A stretch of DNA of 64,000 nt from Sinohyriopsis cumingii (GCA_028554795.2 CM068828.1:11490314-11554313), one strand, 5' to 3'. Positions 1 through 10,860 are shown, numbered from the stretch's first letter. The notes: a model not told the origin generated them from the sequence alone. Program-made: numbers and translations.

Positions 1-299
1 GGAAAATTGAAGCTGCGTGCTTGGATGGACTGTCTCATGACGTCATACTGGGATGTCGTTATATGTTTCCACAACCGATCCCCGAAACCTGCACAACGAC
101 ACCGGTAAGTGCTGTGGCAACCAGGTCCAAGAGTCGACAGGCGAAACCGACACCTATGGAAGTTACGTCAACACCGGTCAGTAACGTACTTGAAGAAGCT
201 TCAGCAGGAAGACACAACTCTGACACAGTTGCATAAACACACTGCAGAAGGAACGGAGAAAGAAACTCGGAATGGCGCAGTGAGGTTCGTGTACAAGAA

Positions 300-1325
300 G
301 TGAATATTTTATCGCCACGCCAGGAAAGGACACGAACACTTTAAGCAAGTCGTTGTGCCAAAGGAGAGGCGAGGTGAAGTGTTGAAACTCACGCATGAAA
401 GTCTCATGGGACGACACATGGGAATTGCCGAGATGTTAAGCGGTTCTTTCTCTCCTATGACAAGTGTCAGAGAATGGCACCGAAAACGGATCATCGACCC
501 CGTCGCTTTGAGGAGCACACCCCTTATCGATGAACCATTTCGACGCGTCGCGATGGATTTGATCTGACCGATAAAACCCTAGTCGTCGCAAGGAAATCGG
601 TATATTTTAACGGTCGTAGATTATGATACACACTATCCAGATGCTGTAGCGTTGCGTAATATTGACTCGAAAACCGTCGCTGAAGCGCTGTTTGGGATTT
701 GGTCAAGAGTCGGAGTACCCGCCGATATCCTGACCGATCAAGGGACACAATTCATGAGTCGTGAACCGACTAATGTCGAATAAGTATCTCACGACTACAC
801 CGTATCACCCCCAATGTAACGGACTGGTCGAGCGGTTTAACGGGACTCTGATAAACACGCTTAAGAAGCTATGTGAAGGCCGTCCCAAAAGATTGAGATC
901 GGTACATTCCTGTCATGCTTTTCGCATATCGTGAAGTACCACAAGCGAGTTTAGGGTTTTCTCCCTTTGAATTCTTGTATGGGAGGACCGTACGTGGTCC
1001 CATCGCCGTACAGAGACAGCTGTGGACGGACGATCACGCTGTCGAAGAGGTGCGAACTACCTATCAGTACGTCGTGGATTTGCGAAACAAACAGGAAGAA
1101 GTTTGTTCCCTCGCGCAGGAGAACCTCAAGCGAGCGAAGTCGTGGCAGGCGAAAGATTATTACAAGCGCGCGAAACCACGCCTGTATGAAATAGGGGACA
1201 AGGACACAACAAGCTGAAAGTTTCTTGGAGGGGGCCTTACGTCGTAACCAGGAAGGTCGGTGGTCAAACCTATCAGATACGGCTACCGACTTAGGAGAAG
1301 CTGTGCCATGCTAATCTCCTTAACA
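300..1325 (+). pseudogene. Gypsy-type integrase, disrupted
   Basis: Integrase inserts retroelement cDNA into chromosomes. Seen here: an H2C2-like stretch in the frame opening at 355 (VLKLTHESLMGRHMG), then the catalytic core with TVVDYDTHYPDA (first Asp), ILTDQGTQF (second Asp) and GLVERFNGTL (Glu), and the downstream ASLGFSPFEFLYG motif typical of Gypsy integrases. A GPY/F module follows near 1230 (EGPYVVTRKVGG), ending with CHANLLNRYREGE. The core is broken by a TGA just after position 560, a TAG soon after, and a frameshift near 765-780 that removes part of the DDE spacing. A stop also interrupts the GPY tail near 1293. Not functional. Confidence 0.85.
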
Positions 1326-1470
1326 GATATCGAGAAGGAGAGACCGTCAGCGATTTTGTCGTCGCCACGATCGTCAAGGAGGACGCCAAAGGCGATATGG
1401 AAGGTGCGAACACTGTTCTTTGCTGTCCATTAACGAGGGCTGAGACACCCTCGGACCCCATGTTGACTGC

Positions 1471-1961
1471 GTAGCAGCGGGAAGGGATAGAGACTTTGCT
1501 GGCAAGGTATTCCGATTTGCTTACGGAAATACCCGGGAGAACGTCACTTGTCGAGTTCGGGTTAAAGCTGGTGGACGACCTGCCAGTACAGCGGAAACCC
1601 TACTTTTTTCCCCAGGCGAAACGACAAGTTGTAAAAGAAGAGATCGAGCAGATGATTATTCTGGGAGTAATCGAGCCCGCCGATTCTCCGTACAGCTCTC
1701 CTGTAGTCTTAGTGCAGAAGAAGGATGGCACACATCGGCACACATCGGTTTTGTGTAGACTGCCGGAAGCTGAATCAGGTGGTGAAATTTCAAGTCGAAA
1801 TGCTACCTGACCCAGAACATATTTTCGCTACTGTCTCGAAAGCGAAATATTTTTTGAAGTTGGATTTGTCCAAGGACTATTGGCAAAGTCCTGTAAGGGA
1901 GGAGGATAGGGCAAAGCTCGCTTTTGCTACTTCCGATGGGACCTACCAATATTCTTTGTGA
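1471..1961 (+). pseudogene. Gypsy reverse transcriptase, N-terminal part
   Basis: N-terminal fingers of a Ty3/Gypsy reverse transcriptase: DVPGRT-like PGRTSL, then VIEPADSPYSSPVVLVQKKDG, the FCVDCRKLNQ block and KLDLSKDYWQ (box A, catalytic Asp region). A 10-bp tandem duplication (GGCACACATC at 1727-1736 and 1737-1746) shifts the frame exactly at the KKDGTHRFCVD junction. The palm YxDD box, RNase H and everything downstream are missing after position 1961. The segment follows the integrase directly through a linker of about 150 bases, so the unusual order is not an obvious assembly of distant pieces. Confidence 0.85.
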
Positions 1962-2062
1962 GTAAGCACGTCGTCGTTGTGCATATTCTCTAATTGGTCA
2001 ACAGTTTCGTGCATCCTTTGTCTGTGTTAATCTATTAGAATAAAGATTTTCTCTCCCTCTCT

Positions 2063-2064
<2 letters not shown>

Positions 2065-2145
<81 letters not shown>
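2065..2145. repeat. (AT)n microsatellite
   Basis: Uninterrupted TA dinucleotide tract of about 80 bp directly after a CT-rich run. Confidence 0.97.
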
Positions 2146-2146
<1 letters not shown>

Positions 2147-3429
2147 GGACACTTACTACAGCACAGTACATCTTTTATACATGAGCTTATTTACAAATTC
2201 CGTCCTGTGCTTCGTTGTAATGATATTTATGGACTGTTAGGAATCACAAGGCTACCACATTGCTGTTTGAAGTAGCAATTAATGACTGATGTATTGCTAG
2301 ACAAGCTCTAATCATAATGTGATCGTCCTTTGGTTCTTGAAACGTGTAAAGACATAAATAGGTTGAATAAAAATAAACCACAATTACGTCTGCATGCACA
2401 AGCCCTTCAAGTCGGAACAGTTCATGTATGGTTTAATAATGTTTCTGTTCATTTTAATTCGCATGCAATCAATTCTACCAATGAACTAATAACTGTATGA
2501 TTAAAAGATAAATTGCATAACAATTCTATCATCAATACTTTCAATGAAATTGAATAAAATAAATTGCATAATAACTCTAGCATCAACATATTTCCATGAA
2601 TTGAATAAACGATACATAATATAGAAACCTAGTCATAGCAAACACATTTGCATAAAACAAGCAGTCAGATAATATAATATTACGTGAAACTAAAATTGCG
2701 TACCTCGTCGCTGTTTTTTCTTTCTTTTCTTTCTTTCCTTCAGGAATTGTGCGTCCTAGCACTAAACATGCCTTTCCTTATACACGACCAACTGGTTCCT
2801 TTCTTGTTTCACGAGGAGAGCACTAATTTTTAGGCTTCCACGGAGTCGAGACAACGTTTCCCCTACTAGGAAATTTCCAGACTAAAGGATTTACACTAGG
2901 GTCGTCACTTTAAAGTCAGATTGCTCTAAAGTGTACGCCCTAATTTATTCTACCCAGTCGTAGGCAAGGGTCCCTAATCATTCCCTAAGAAATAATTTCT
3001 TTCATCAGATTTCGACAGCTCAGAATCTGTGTACGACAGTGCGTGACAATTTTCCCTATGAAAATATGATAAGTGGACATAGGTTCCTACCAAGCGGTTA
3101 GGGTTGGTAGCTCAATGTTTACTTCTAAAGACCGTTTTAATATACCCCGGTCAATTTCACTGGGTTGGAAATATTGTTCCTTTGAAGTTTACACTGACGT
3201 GGGGGGGATGAACGACGAAAGTTCAGAGTGACCCTTCACAAAGACTTTCCTTGCTTAACTGTGATAATTTTAATTGCTAATTACATTTAACTTTAAATTT
3301 TCTGTACTTCAAAATTCGACACTTCACAAATTCTAAAGAATCCAATATTGCACCTTGAAAATTCGTTTTTAAAAATACTTTGCACATCTTTTTTTTTTTT
3401 ACTTTTAGCGACGCTTTCGTTTTTGAGTT
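2146..3429. other. Non-coding, AT-rich; no gene seen
   Basis: No open frame with recognisable similarity on either strand. The sequence is AT-rich with a CTTT-rich patch near 2720-2740 and no inverted or tandem repeat that I could recognise. Confidence 0.5.
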
Positions 3430-4110
3430 GCTCCACACCTGGATCATGAAGCACTTAAAGATGAGTTTGAGGATTACTGCATGCTGCCTGATGAGTGTGT
3501 GCATGTATTCACAGACGATCGCCAGAAAAGGAGGTTTTGTAGCAGACAATTAGTACTGGCGGCATCCGCTTCCAAAATCTGAAATTAGTTATTCAGCGAC
3601 TACTTGCCTTGGCATATAACAATGCAGACAGTGAAAGATCTTTTTCAATAACGAAAAACCGCTCTGGTGGCCTAGTGGTTAGAGCGTCCGCCTCGGATGC
3701 GGGAGGTCGTGGGTTCGATCCCCGGCCGAGTCATACCAAAGACTTACAAAAATGGTACTAACAGCTGCCTCGCTTGGCGCTCAGCATTAAGAGGTTAGTG
3801 TTAGGACTGGTCGGCCTGGTGTCAGGATAATGTGACTGTGTCTGCGGCATGATACCCCAGTGCTTGACATCACTATAAACTGCCACACTGCAGACATCGT
3901 AGCGATATGACTGAAACACTGTTTAAACTACGTTAAAAATCCAAATGACATCACATCAATAACGAAAAAAATACATACATATTGTAGGAAGTCCCTGAAT
4001 GCAGACACACTAACATCATTTTTACAGTGTAAAATAAACACTGACACCTGCTGCATAGACTTTAAAACCCCTGATTACATTTTGAAAAGTGCAATGGGTG
4101 TATGCGTTGC
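3430..4110 (+). pseudogene. hAT-type transposase C-terminal remnant, split by a SINE
   Basis: Two short coding-like stretches flank the SINE at 3659-3955. Before it: LDHEALKDEFEDYCMLPDE (about 3440-3500) and LLALAYNNADSERSFSITK (about 3600-3658). After it: KIHTYCRKSLNADTLTSFL and INTDTCCIDFKTPDYILKSA (about 3965-4090). The NADSER-FS-(x)KIHT...SLN.DTL.S.L pattern is that of the hAT-family C-terminal dimerisation region, as in domesticated SCAND3/ZBED5-like proteins. The two halves become continuous when the SINE and one 14-bp duplication are ignored. Frameshifts and stops between 3530 and 3600 show it was already decaying. It could be a host gene derived from hAT, but nothing supports activity. 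Confidence 0.7.
3659..3955 (+). mobile_element. tRNA-headed SINE, family 1, copy 1
   Basis: The head carries B-box-like GGTTCGATCC in a tRNA-like fold (GGCCTAGTGGTTAGAGCGTC ... CCGGCCGAGTC). The body contains the conserved CTCAGCATTAAGAGGTTAGT and ATCACTATAAACTGCCACA blocks shared by three other copies in the window. It is bracketed by a perfect 14-bp target duplication, TCAATAACGAAAAA, at 3645-3658 and 3956-3969. About 20 bp present in the middle of the other copies are missing here. It sits inside the hAT remnant in the same orientation. Confidence 0.93.
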
Positions 4111-6080
4111 ATATTCTAATGTGTGTGTGTGTGTGTGTTACAGCACACTGAAAATCAAAAGAAAAAATTAAATAAATTTTCAGAGATGTAAATAATTATG
4201 TAAATGTGTGTAAAATTAGTTCGTGTATGGCATTTGTTGTTTTAAAACTGTTGATCTTATATAATGTATGAATACATTTTTTTCGTGTAAGGTTTGTGGG
4301 GTCTTTGTTAGCTTTTTGTTGGTCTGGCGTACAGATTTTTATCTCAACTGGTTGACACCTATGATATACCATGTTTTGTGCTCTAATCATCACAAGCAAT
4401 TTAATTCAGAGCATAGGATAATGCACTGATGTAACATACAAATTATAGTGAATACTTTCGATGGAAGTTATTTGAAGGCATATAGCTGCCACCAACACTC
4501 AAAAACAAAAATCTCATAATATGAGTATAGATTGGAGCTATATTGTCTATATTAGGTTTTGACATTTTCTTGACCTCACTGGGCGTTAACGATCAAAATC
4601 TTCACGTGGCTCTTGAGAGGTGCTCGCTGGCACCCATATGGTTTTATACCTTATGTATCCAGGTATAACTTTATCACTAATTCGGACAACCGGTTGACCA
4701 AAAACTCATCGCTATGTTATTACGTTTTAAGCCGATTCATTATAAACTTGAAATTCTGTAGAAATTGAAGACAAAACTAAATATTCAGGCGACGACCTTT
4801 GATTGTTGTGCTGAATAGCCAAGCATTAAAAGTATGTACGGTAGTATCATACAAAGCCTTGTGTAATTAGGAAAATTACTATCAAACTTGTTTGGGTGTC
4901 ATAAATCAACATATATTTTACTGAACAAGTTTATATCACTCAAATATACAATATCCCTAATAACAGTAACATGTATTTTGTCCATTCATTGCTAATACAA
5001 GACTAAGTGTATATATGATACACAATCATTTCATTTTAGTAAGATATTCAAACTGATCTTAATCTATTATTTTATTACTTACTTTTACAAACGATAAGCT
5101 TCTTAATGTTATTACACGGCATAAACAATAAATGCATACACTATTTATGTAAATCCATAAGATTTGTTCTGATAAACACTTACGTGAATAGTAAAATGAA
5201 CACAATGTAGATCACAGTAGTATCTTTCTGAAGAACTGAAACCCACTTAATATATAGAAATCAGGGGTGGATTCAGGCAGGGGCAGAGCCGGTTTCCCCA
5301 CCCCCACAAATGAGCTCGAAACAATCGGAACTTTTCCTAGAGTAAGTTTTCTTAACATTTATGTTGGGAAAAGTACGACCTGGAAACACTAAAAAATACA
5401 GGAGCTTCAGGGTGCTTTGCGCCCCTCCACCCTTCCCAGATGTGTCATCCTCTTTGTTTAGGCAGATATATGTGCTATTAAACATAAAGATATGTTTTGG
5501 GCTTGTTTTGTTGGGGGAGGGGGGTAGTCTTGAATTTGCCTGAACTAAAAGCTTCAACATTTCATTGCCCACTTAAATGAATCTGTTTTTAATTTTTATG
5601 GCGACCACTTTATTAGAGCTTGGCGACCTAAAATATTTGATATCGGGCGCTAAAGTTTTCAAGTAGGTCGCCATATGGCTACTAAAGTTAGAAGGTACTT
5701 GAGTTGCTGCTTCACTTTGCGCTTATAAGAGCACAATCACAATGTAGAACATCTTGAAGGTCTGTTCAGATATATGCATGTAGCTGTGTTTGTTTGTTTT
5801 GTTTCCTTTAACATTATTTTATTTTCCAGACCTCAAAGACAAATGGAGTCGGGATATAATTCCTAATAATTTCGATTAAACCCTTCCCCTAAAATGATAA
5901 AGATATACCAGAATTGCGGAATAGCTACAGTACGATTTTGTACAATTCATGAGTCGTAATATAGACGATGTAGAGAATAATAAAATTAAGACGAGAGCGG
6001 AATTAACCAGGCAGAGGCCATACATGAAACGTTGAACATTTCAAATGAGTACGAACTGCCTTAATCAATTAAAAAGAAAT
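4111..6080. other. Non-coding stretch; no gene seen
   Basis: No supported coding region. It holds a short (TG)n tract at about 4121-4138, a weak MITE candidate at 5262-5542, and otherwise AT-rich unique-looking sequence up to the left end of the viral element. Confidence 0.5.
5262..5542. repeat. Possible decayed hAT-like MITE
   Basis: The left edge reads CAGGGGTGGATTCAG and the right edge is a weak inverted match (CTTGAATTTGCCTG). hAT elements typically begin CAGGG. The interior has C- and G-rich runs and no coding sequence. No convincing 8-bp target duplication is visible, so this is tentative. The element at 57431-57693 has better-preserved ends of the same type. Confidence 0.35.
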
Positions 6081-6086
6081 ATGATA

Positions 6087-6276
6087 GCAGCAGAGAGGGT
6101 GAGCCCACCTCGAGGAGGGAGGTCCCACTTTGAAAAATAAAGCTTTCAAGGAGGAAGGCTCCATTTTGGAAAGTAAAAGCTTTCTGCTAGGGCAAACCCA
6201 CCTCCAGGAGGAGAGTTCGCACCCCTCTGCTGCTATAATTAGTCTCATCCAAAAATTTTATCAAGGCCTATACGAT
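6087..6276 (+). repeat. Left terminal inverted repeat of viral element A
   Basis: About 190 bp matching the reverse complement of 17448-17638 with scattered substitutions. The match ends inward at GGCCTATACGAT. The outer end reads GCAGCAGAGAGGGTGAGCCC; counted one base earlier it starts AG, as Polinton ends usually do. The outer flank ATGATA (6081-6086) is repeated beyond the right end. Confidence 0.95.
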
Positions 6277-6316
6277 TCGTACAGAGCCCGTAAAGGGACA
6301 CACTTCACATTTTTTG

Positions 6317-6673
6317 TAATCCGAGATCTCGGTTTACTAATCCGAGATCTCGGTTTACTGATCTGAGGTCCCGATTTAGTAATCCGAGATCTCGAGTTAC
6401 TAATCCGACATCTCGGTTCGCTAATCCGAGATCTCGATTTAGTAATCCGAGATCTCGATTTTGCAATCCGATATCTCGATTTACTAATCCGAGATTTCGA
6501 TTTTGTAATCCGAGATCTCGGTTTACTAATCCGAGATCTCGATTTACTAATCCGAAATCTCGGTTTACTAATCCGAGATCTCGGTTTACTAATCTGAGAT
6601 CTCGATTTAGTAATCCAAGATCTCGATTTAGTAATCCAAGATCTCGATTTAGTAATCCGAGATCTCGGTTTAC
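6317..6673. repeat. 17 x 21-bp palindromic tandem array next to the left TIR
   Basis: Seventeen head-to-tail 21-bp units of consensus TAATCCGAGATCTCGGTTTAC, starting 40 bp inside the left inverted repeat. The core CCGAGATCTCGG is a perfect 12-bp palindrome and the flanking TAA/TTA nearly extends it to 20 bp. Variants change one or two bases (CTGAGGTCCCGA, CCGACATCTCGG, CCAAGATCTCGA). Units are contiguous, so this is not a spacer array. A 137-residue minus-strand open frame of repeated NRDLGL is a by-product of the 21-bp period. Position and palindromy suggest binding sites for a dimeric protein, for example an iteron-like origin or a transcription control region; function is inferred. Confidence 0.95.
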
Positions 6674-6936
6674 TAAATGGAAATTTAAATTGATGAATTG
6701 GTCATCTGGGTGCCTCATTTTGACTGGATGTGTTTATTGTGGATAGACTGCTGTAGGTTGGAGGTGAAATATTCAAGCATCTGAGGTAAGTTGTAACTGT
6801 AGAGTTTTGTTATAAGGACGTTTATTACAATTAAAATAAAATACTACTCGTGAAGTGACGACGATATATAAGAAAGTATCCTTTGCTGTATCAAGTAAGC
6901 CAAGCCTTCCCACTATCGGTGGTCACTGATAAAATA

Positions 6937-7732
6937 ATGGCACCAGCATTGGAGTCTTGTACAGCTAGACTAGCTCGAGAACGACTAGAAGCAATTAAAA
7001 AAATATCTTCCCGTGAGAGATTCTGTTAAACAAAAATTACAGGATCGTCAAGAATCACAAGCTGAATTTGCAGAAAGTGCAGAACAATTGTTTAAACCTG
7101 TTACAGCGGTTACTGAAAGACTTGCAGAGGCTACTGAAGGTCTTCTTGAACCAATAAAACAAACTGCTGAACAAACTGAAAAAGTAGCAAGAAGAACTAA
7201 ACAAACAAAAAAGATTTTACGAGATCTCCCAACCGCACAACCACAACCGCAAGTGGTCGCCGTTGACCCTGAGGAAATACACCCCCCCCAAAGGAGTTAG
7301 TTTTATGGAAAAATTTACTGAAAACGGTATACAAATAATAATATATTTTTTAAACAAAAAGCGCTAAGGATATAACCGAGTTTTTTGGTGGGTGGGGTTG
7401 CTGCTGCAAGTTATCCTTCAAGAAATAATTTTTTAAAACCTGAACATGTCAAAGGTGTAAGTCGTGAAATGTGGTTTGATTGGGTGTATAAAATAAACCA
7501 GGGTACTAATCAAATAAACAGAGGAGATGATGTTTATAACCTATATTTAGACGGAGTAGGACTTTATGATGAAATACAAGAACGGCACCGAAAAGAATTA
7601 GAACTAGCAAAAGAACAGCGACAAGAAAAACTGCAACGACGAGAACAACGAGAACAAGAAAAACAACAACGACAACAACAAAAAAACACTGCAACGACCC
7701 TTCATTTTTACAGTCGCGGCCACCAACAATGA
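6937..7732 (+). pseudogene. Coiled-coil virion-type protein, disrupted
   Basis: An ATG at 6937 opens MAPALESCTARLARERLEA; the frame breaks near 7010 and continues to 7300 with a Gln/Glu/Lys-rich, strongly helical sequence (heptad-like ESAEQLFKPVTAVTERLAEA). After further shifts near 7290 and 7360 a third open stretch (7385-7732) contains VAAASYPSRNNFLKPEHVKG, MWFDWVYKINQGTNQINRG and a long charged coiled coil rich in RQEKLQRREQ. This looks like one gene of about 265 codons broken by small indels, or two adjacent genes. I do not recognise a named family. Its place at the head of the structural block suggests a virion component; that is inference. Confidence 0.5.
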
Positions 7733-7778
7733 AACAGCGACAAGAACAACCAAAACAACAACAATAACAAACGGAAGA

Positions 7779-8263
7779 TGAGGATTTTTTCTGAACTATT
7801 ACCCCATCCAAAAACCGGAAGTGGTTTTATTGCGTGTCCTGACAATGTTCTGAAGGACGTATCACGACTAGAAGTTCTCATAGGAGGGAAACGTGCTGGA
7901 AATAATTCTCCAGAAAGTATTAATGAAGGGGAATTAATGTAGAGTATAATCAGTATATGTTTTTTGACGTTATGAAAAATACCTTGGATGATGACAATCC
8001 GTATGCTAATATTAGAAAAACAGATTTGAAGTTGGAATTTTATTTCCGGATAGTATCGACGGTCGAAAGAGTACACAAACAATTTTATTATTTCATTGCT
8101 CAAGAACACGAACATCAACAAAAAAATAATTTGATGTGACATCTACAAATAGTGAAATCATCAAGCAGATAGAAATATTAAATCAAATTGTTTCTGAAGC
8201 CGAAATCTTTAATCCGGGTGTTATACAAACGTTAAACATATTAAAGAAAAATATGCTTAACAA
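7779..8263 (+). pseudogene. Unrecognised structural-block ORF, frameshifted
   Basis: An ATG at 7779 begins MRIFSELLPHPKTGSGF and runs to a stop near 7942. The coding pattern continues in another frame from about 7935 (VEYNQYMFFDVMKNTLDDDN) to 8139, and again after 8139 in a third frame (TSTNSEIIKQIEILNQIVSE). Amino-acid composition stays protein-like across the breaks, so this is probably one gene with at least two indels that may run on into the penton-like sequence at 8264-8720. No family recognised. A counterpart may be present in the intronic copy around 45.4-45.7 kb, where a short stretch has a similar pattern, but it is too decayed to be sure. Confidence 0.4.
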
Positions 8264-8720
8264 CATCCGATAGCAGAAGCAGACATACGAACACCTAAAT
8301 TTCCTGAATATAACCCAGAAAAACTAAAGAAATCAGTCAATGATATCACTGATGAGTTTCCTCCTAAAATACTTGAACAGTGGGGAAAAAAATCCACCAA
8401 CGGATATTCTCCGATATAACAATAGTCAACTCGGTGCTGGTCGTCATATTTCTCCGGGAATTGTAAACATAACCTCAACAATCGCAGTCAATCTTGTATG
8501 TAATGCAATCGATGGCAGTTATCAGATAGAACTTGAAAAATCCAATCAAGCTCAGCAAGGATATATTCTTTATACTATTACACCGCAAGTTCCTCCCGGG
8601 TATTTGATTGTGCATGAACCGATCAATCTGGTCTATCTACGATGTCATAATCCGCTATTATCAAGGATACACTTCAAACTAACTGACGAAAACGGCAACT
8701 TGCTTGATTTAAGGATTTAA
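8264..8720 (+). pseudogene. Penton-like minor capsid candidate, copy A
   Basis: The best-preserved part (about 8390-8720) encodes NITSTIAVNLVCNAIDGSYQ, then TPQVPPGYLIVHEPINLVYL and ends CHNPLLSRI...DENGNLLDLRI. The intronic copy at 44727-45104 has the same landmarks (LTCDAISGSYE, KPGDLISINPTAPLYFQCHN, DPNGHILDLRK) and there lies directly upstream of a double-jelly-roll capsid remnant. That position, the short beta-rich sequence and conservation between copies suggest the penton or minor capsid protein of a Polinton-type virus. A frameshift in an A-run near 8390 separates the upstream part (PKFPEYNPEKLKKSVND). The family name is inferred from context. Confidence 0.5.
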
Positions 8721-9206
8721 ATTCTGAGTATAAATTTAAAAGTGAAATCTTAGTGATTTTAAGATCAGTATGATCGTGATGATAACGATTTTTAATCGTG
8801 TAGTGTTTTACAAATTACCAACATGTGACACGTCGAACACGTACTTTGACACCGTCCTTTTAATATAAATACGGCAATGACGAATGAACAATTAAATGAA
8901 CTTCAGCGAGATGATTACGTGTAATAGAGATCAGTTTCCATGTTTGCAATGAATTTGACCGGCTTAAAAATATCACCTCATCAAAAAAAGAAGAAAAAAG
9001 TTACAGACAAGGTCGAATCAAGTAAGTATATTACTCTTTTATACTGATGTTTATGGCCCAAGATAGAGGCCACAGAATGACATTTCCCTCGACAAATGTC
9101 GAGGAGACTACACGTGCGCCACGACTAGGTCCTAACTTTCATTTTCATTACTATAGTCACTGACAGCACTTTCGCTTTCGTTTTCTCACATAAACCATTT
9201 TAATTG

Positions 9207-9529
9207 TCAAACACGTATGTTCTTAATTTTCTTTGTTTCGTATTCGTGAGACAAATCCGATCTAATTTTTTCGACCGCGCACGAAAGTGATACGAATTTA
9301 TTCACTTCTGTTTCCTCGACCATAGTCAAGGATTTGAACATAGTCTGTTGAATTTGCTTAATGAATTTGTACTCAGATGGTAGTGTATATCCAACTTCGA
9401 ATTTACGCTCTTGTAATGATTCAAAATAACAAATTATTCTTTCAGGATTTAGTTCATCTGATATTTGTATGCCGTCATGTTTTAATTTTTAATTGCAGAA
9501 ATAATAGCATTAATATTTTCACAGTTCAT
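9207..9529 (-). pseudogene. Small unrecognised minus-strand ORF with one frameshift
   Basis: From an ATG at 9529, MNCENINAIISAIKN is followed after a one-base shift near 9488 by about 90 uninterrupted codons (HDGIQISDELNPERIICYFE ... SLTMVEETEVNKFVSLSCAV) to a TGA at 9207-9209. Composition is protein-like and helical. I recognise no family. It lies inside the viral element on the strand opposite to the capsid block, as do its endonuclease and zinc-finger genes, so a viral accessory gene is the likeliest reading. Confidence 0.35.
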
Positions 9530-10860
9530 TATATAATAAATATGCATTTAAAATAAAAAAGTATTAGGACGGCACAACATATAATTTTAACCAACTTAAT
9601 TTCAAGGACGGAAAAGTACATATACATGGCTTTCTCCCTACGTTCAACATATTTTTGCACACTCCCCCCATAATCAACCCCAGGAGCGTGCAAAAGAGCA
9701 CCCACAACGTGGTGACATGTCGTTAGTGTGTGCTTGTTTGTTGAAGTTCGAGTTAGGGTTGGACCCAATAATAAAACGGGTAATATGCTATATAAGACAA
9801 CTAATACTTAGAAATCCAAAATAGCTCATGCAATAGGCGTGGCTTTTTTGCTGTTTGTACTCTTCTTTTTCTTAATTATTATCGCTGACAAAATCTAGAT
9901 AAAGCAAGAAACCTGACAGATTCAGAAAAATAAGAATAATGTTTTTAATAAAACAGCCAAAACTAATTATTCATCAATAAATTATAAAATTTCAGACTCT
10001 ACCTTATCTAACAAAGAGTTATCCCCTTGACGCTGCATAGGACTCTGTCAAGGATTACATCAGGACGCTGTCTATCAACAGAGTCAAATTACCCTGTCTT
10101 ACGATAGAGTTATTCCCTTCACTGTATCTAGGGCTTTGTTTTTTAAAAGATAATGCCGATTTGCTTGTTGCACCGAAGGAGAGAAAATAAACCAAAAAAG
10201 ATATTAATTTATAAACGACAAGACCGTCGAAGTAACTCTAACCACGTTACGTATCCTCGACAGAGTTATTTCCCTTTACAGTAATGAAACGATATTTTTT
10301 GTTCATACTTCTGCGAAAACGCCGATTTGGTTTTATTATCTACGACATGGGGGCGCTCACCAGATAATATGTACTTTTGAGAGAGTGACGTATGTAAGGT
10401 GAAGTAGTTCGCATTTAAAACATGCACAATGGAGAGAATATTGGCATACCTCTATGCTACATTAATGTAATGTGGATATTTCTTTTCGATATTGTACTTT
10501 TGGAAATTTTACATGATTTAAGCACACAGCGAACTAAATGACTGCTCCCTTGTGTTAAAAAATCAGCCTGAATTAGTCTAAAGTACACTATACATAGCAG
10601 CTATTAAAATAGGGAAAATGAATTTTGCCAGACTAGACAATACCAGCTTCTGAAAGTGCAATGAATGAATTACCATATATATAAAATGTAAAAAAAGTTA
10701 TCGGCTCTTTTTTTATACAATTTACCTCTGAAGTTCAGGAAGTGAAAATGACCAAGTAGAGCTAGCACTTTTTTGAAAGGTGCACATCTGAAGTAAGGCC
10801 AAGCTGTATACTCTATAACCCATAGTACACCCATCAATCATACACCAGAAATAAAGGGAA
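9530..10860. other. Non-coding interior of viral element A
   Basis: No coding region recognised. Several copies of a short AGAGTTAT(C/T)CCCTT-like motif occur near 10013, 10117 and 10263. The base composition and lack of open frames differ from the gene-dense remainder of the element, so this may be a later insertion or a deletion scar where a capsid gene once lay. Confidence 0.4.

Larger units (their letters stand above)
1..1961 (+). mobile_element. Ty3/Gypsy retrotransposon fragment A (PR-INT-RT order)
   Basis: Truncated, decayed pol of a Ty3/Gypsy-like LTR retrotransposon, entering from the window edge. In 5' to 3' order it shows the end of a retropepsin (DVILG near residue 15 of the first open stretch), an integrase zinc-binding and catalytic region (about 350-1200), a GPY/F module with the CHANLL motif (about 1225-1325), then the start of reverse transcriptase (about 1471-1961). 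Integrase before RT is the Ty1/Copia-like order, known in Ty3/Gypsy only from the Gmr1-like group. No LTR is visible. RT stops before its catalytic YxDD box, so the 3' part is lost. Frameshifts and stops are spread throughout. Confidence 0.85.

Noticed and set aside
3659-3735. Functional tRNA gene
   Set aside because: The tRNA-like head is followed by a SINE body and bounded by target duplications; the other copies are the same.
6317-6673. CRISPR-like repeat array
   Set aside because: Units are contiguous without spacers and the host is a eukaryote.
6305-6718. 137-residue minus-strand ORF of repeated NRDLGL heptads
   Set aside because: Produced by the 21-bp palindromic array; no start context, and palindromic DNA explains it better than a protein.
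7506-8142. Minus-strand ORFs of 101 and 144 codons
   Set aside because: Hydrophobic low-complexity shadows of the Lys/Gln-rich coding sequence on the plus strand.
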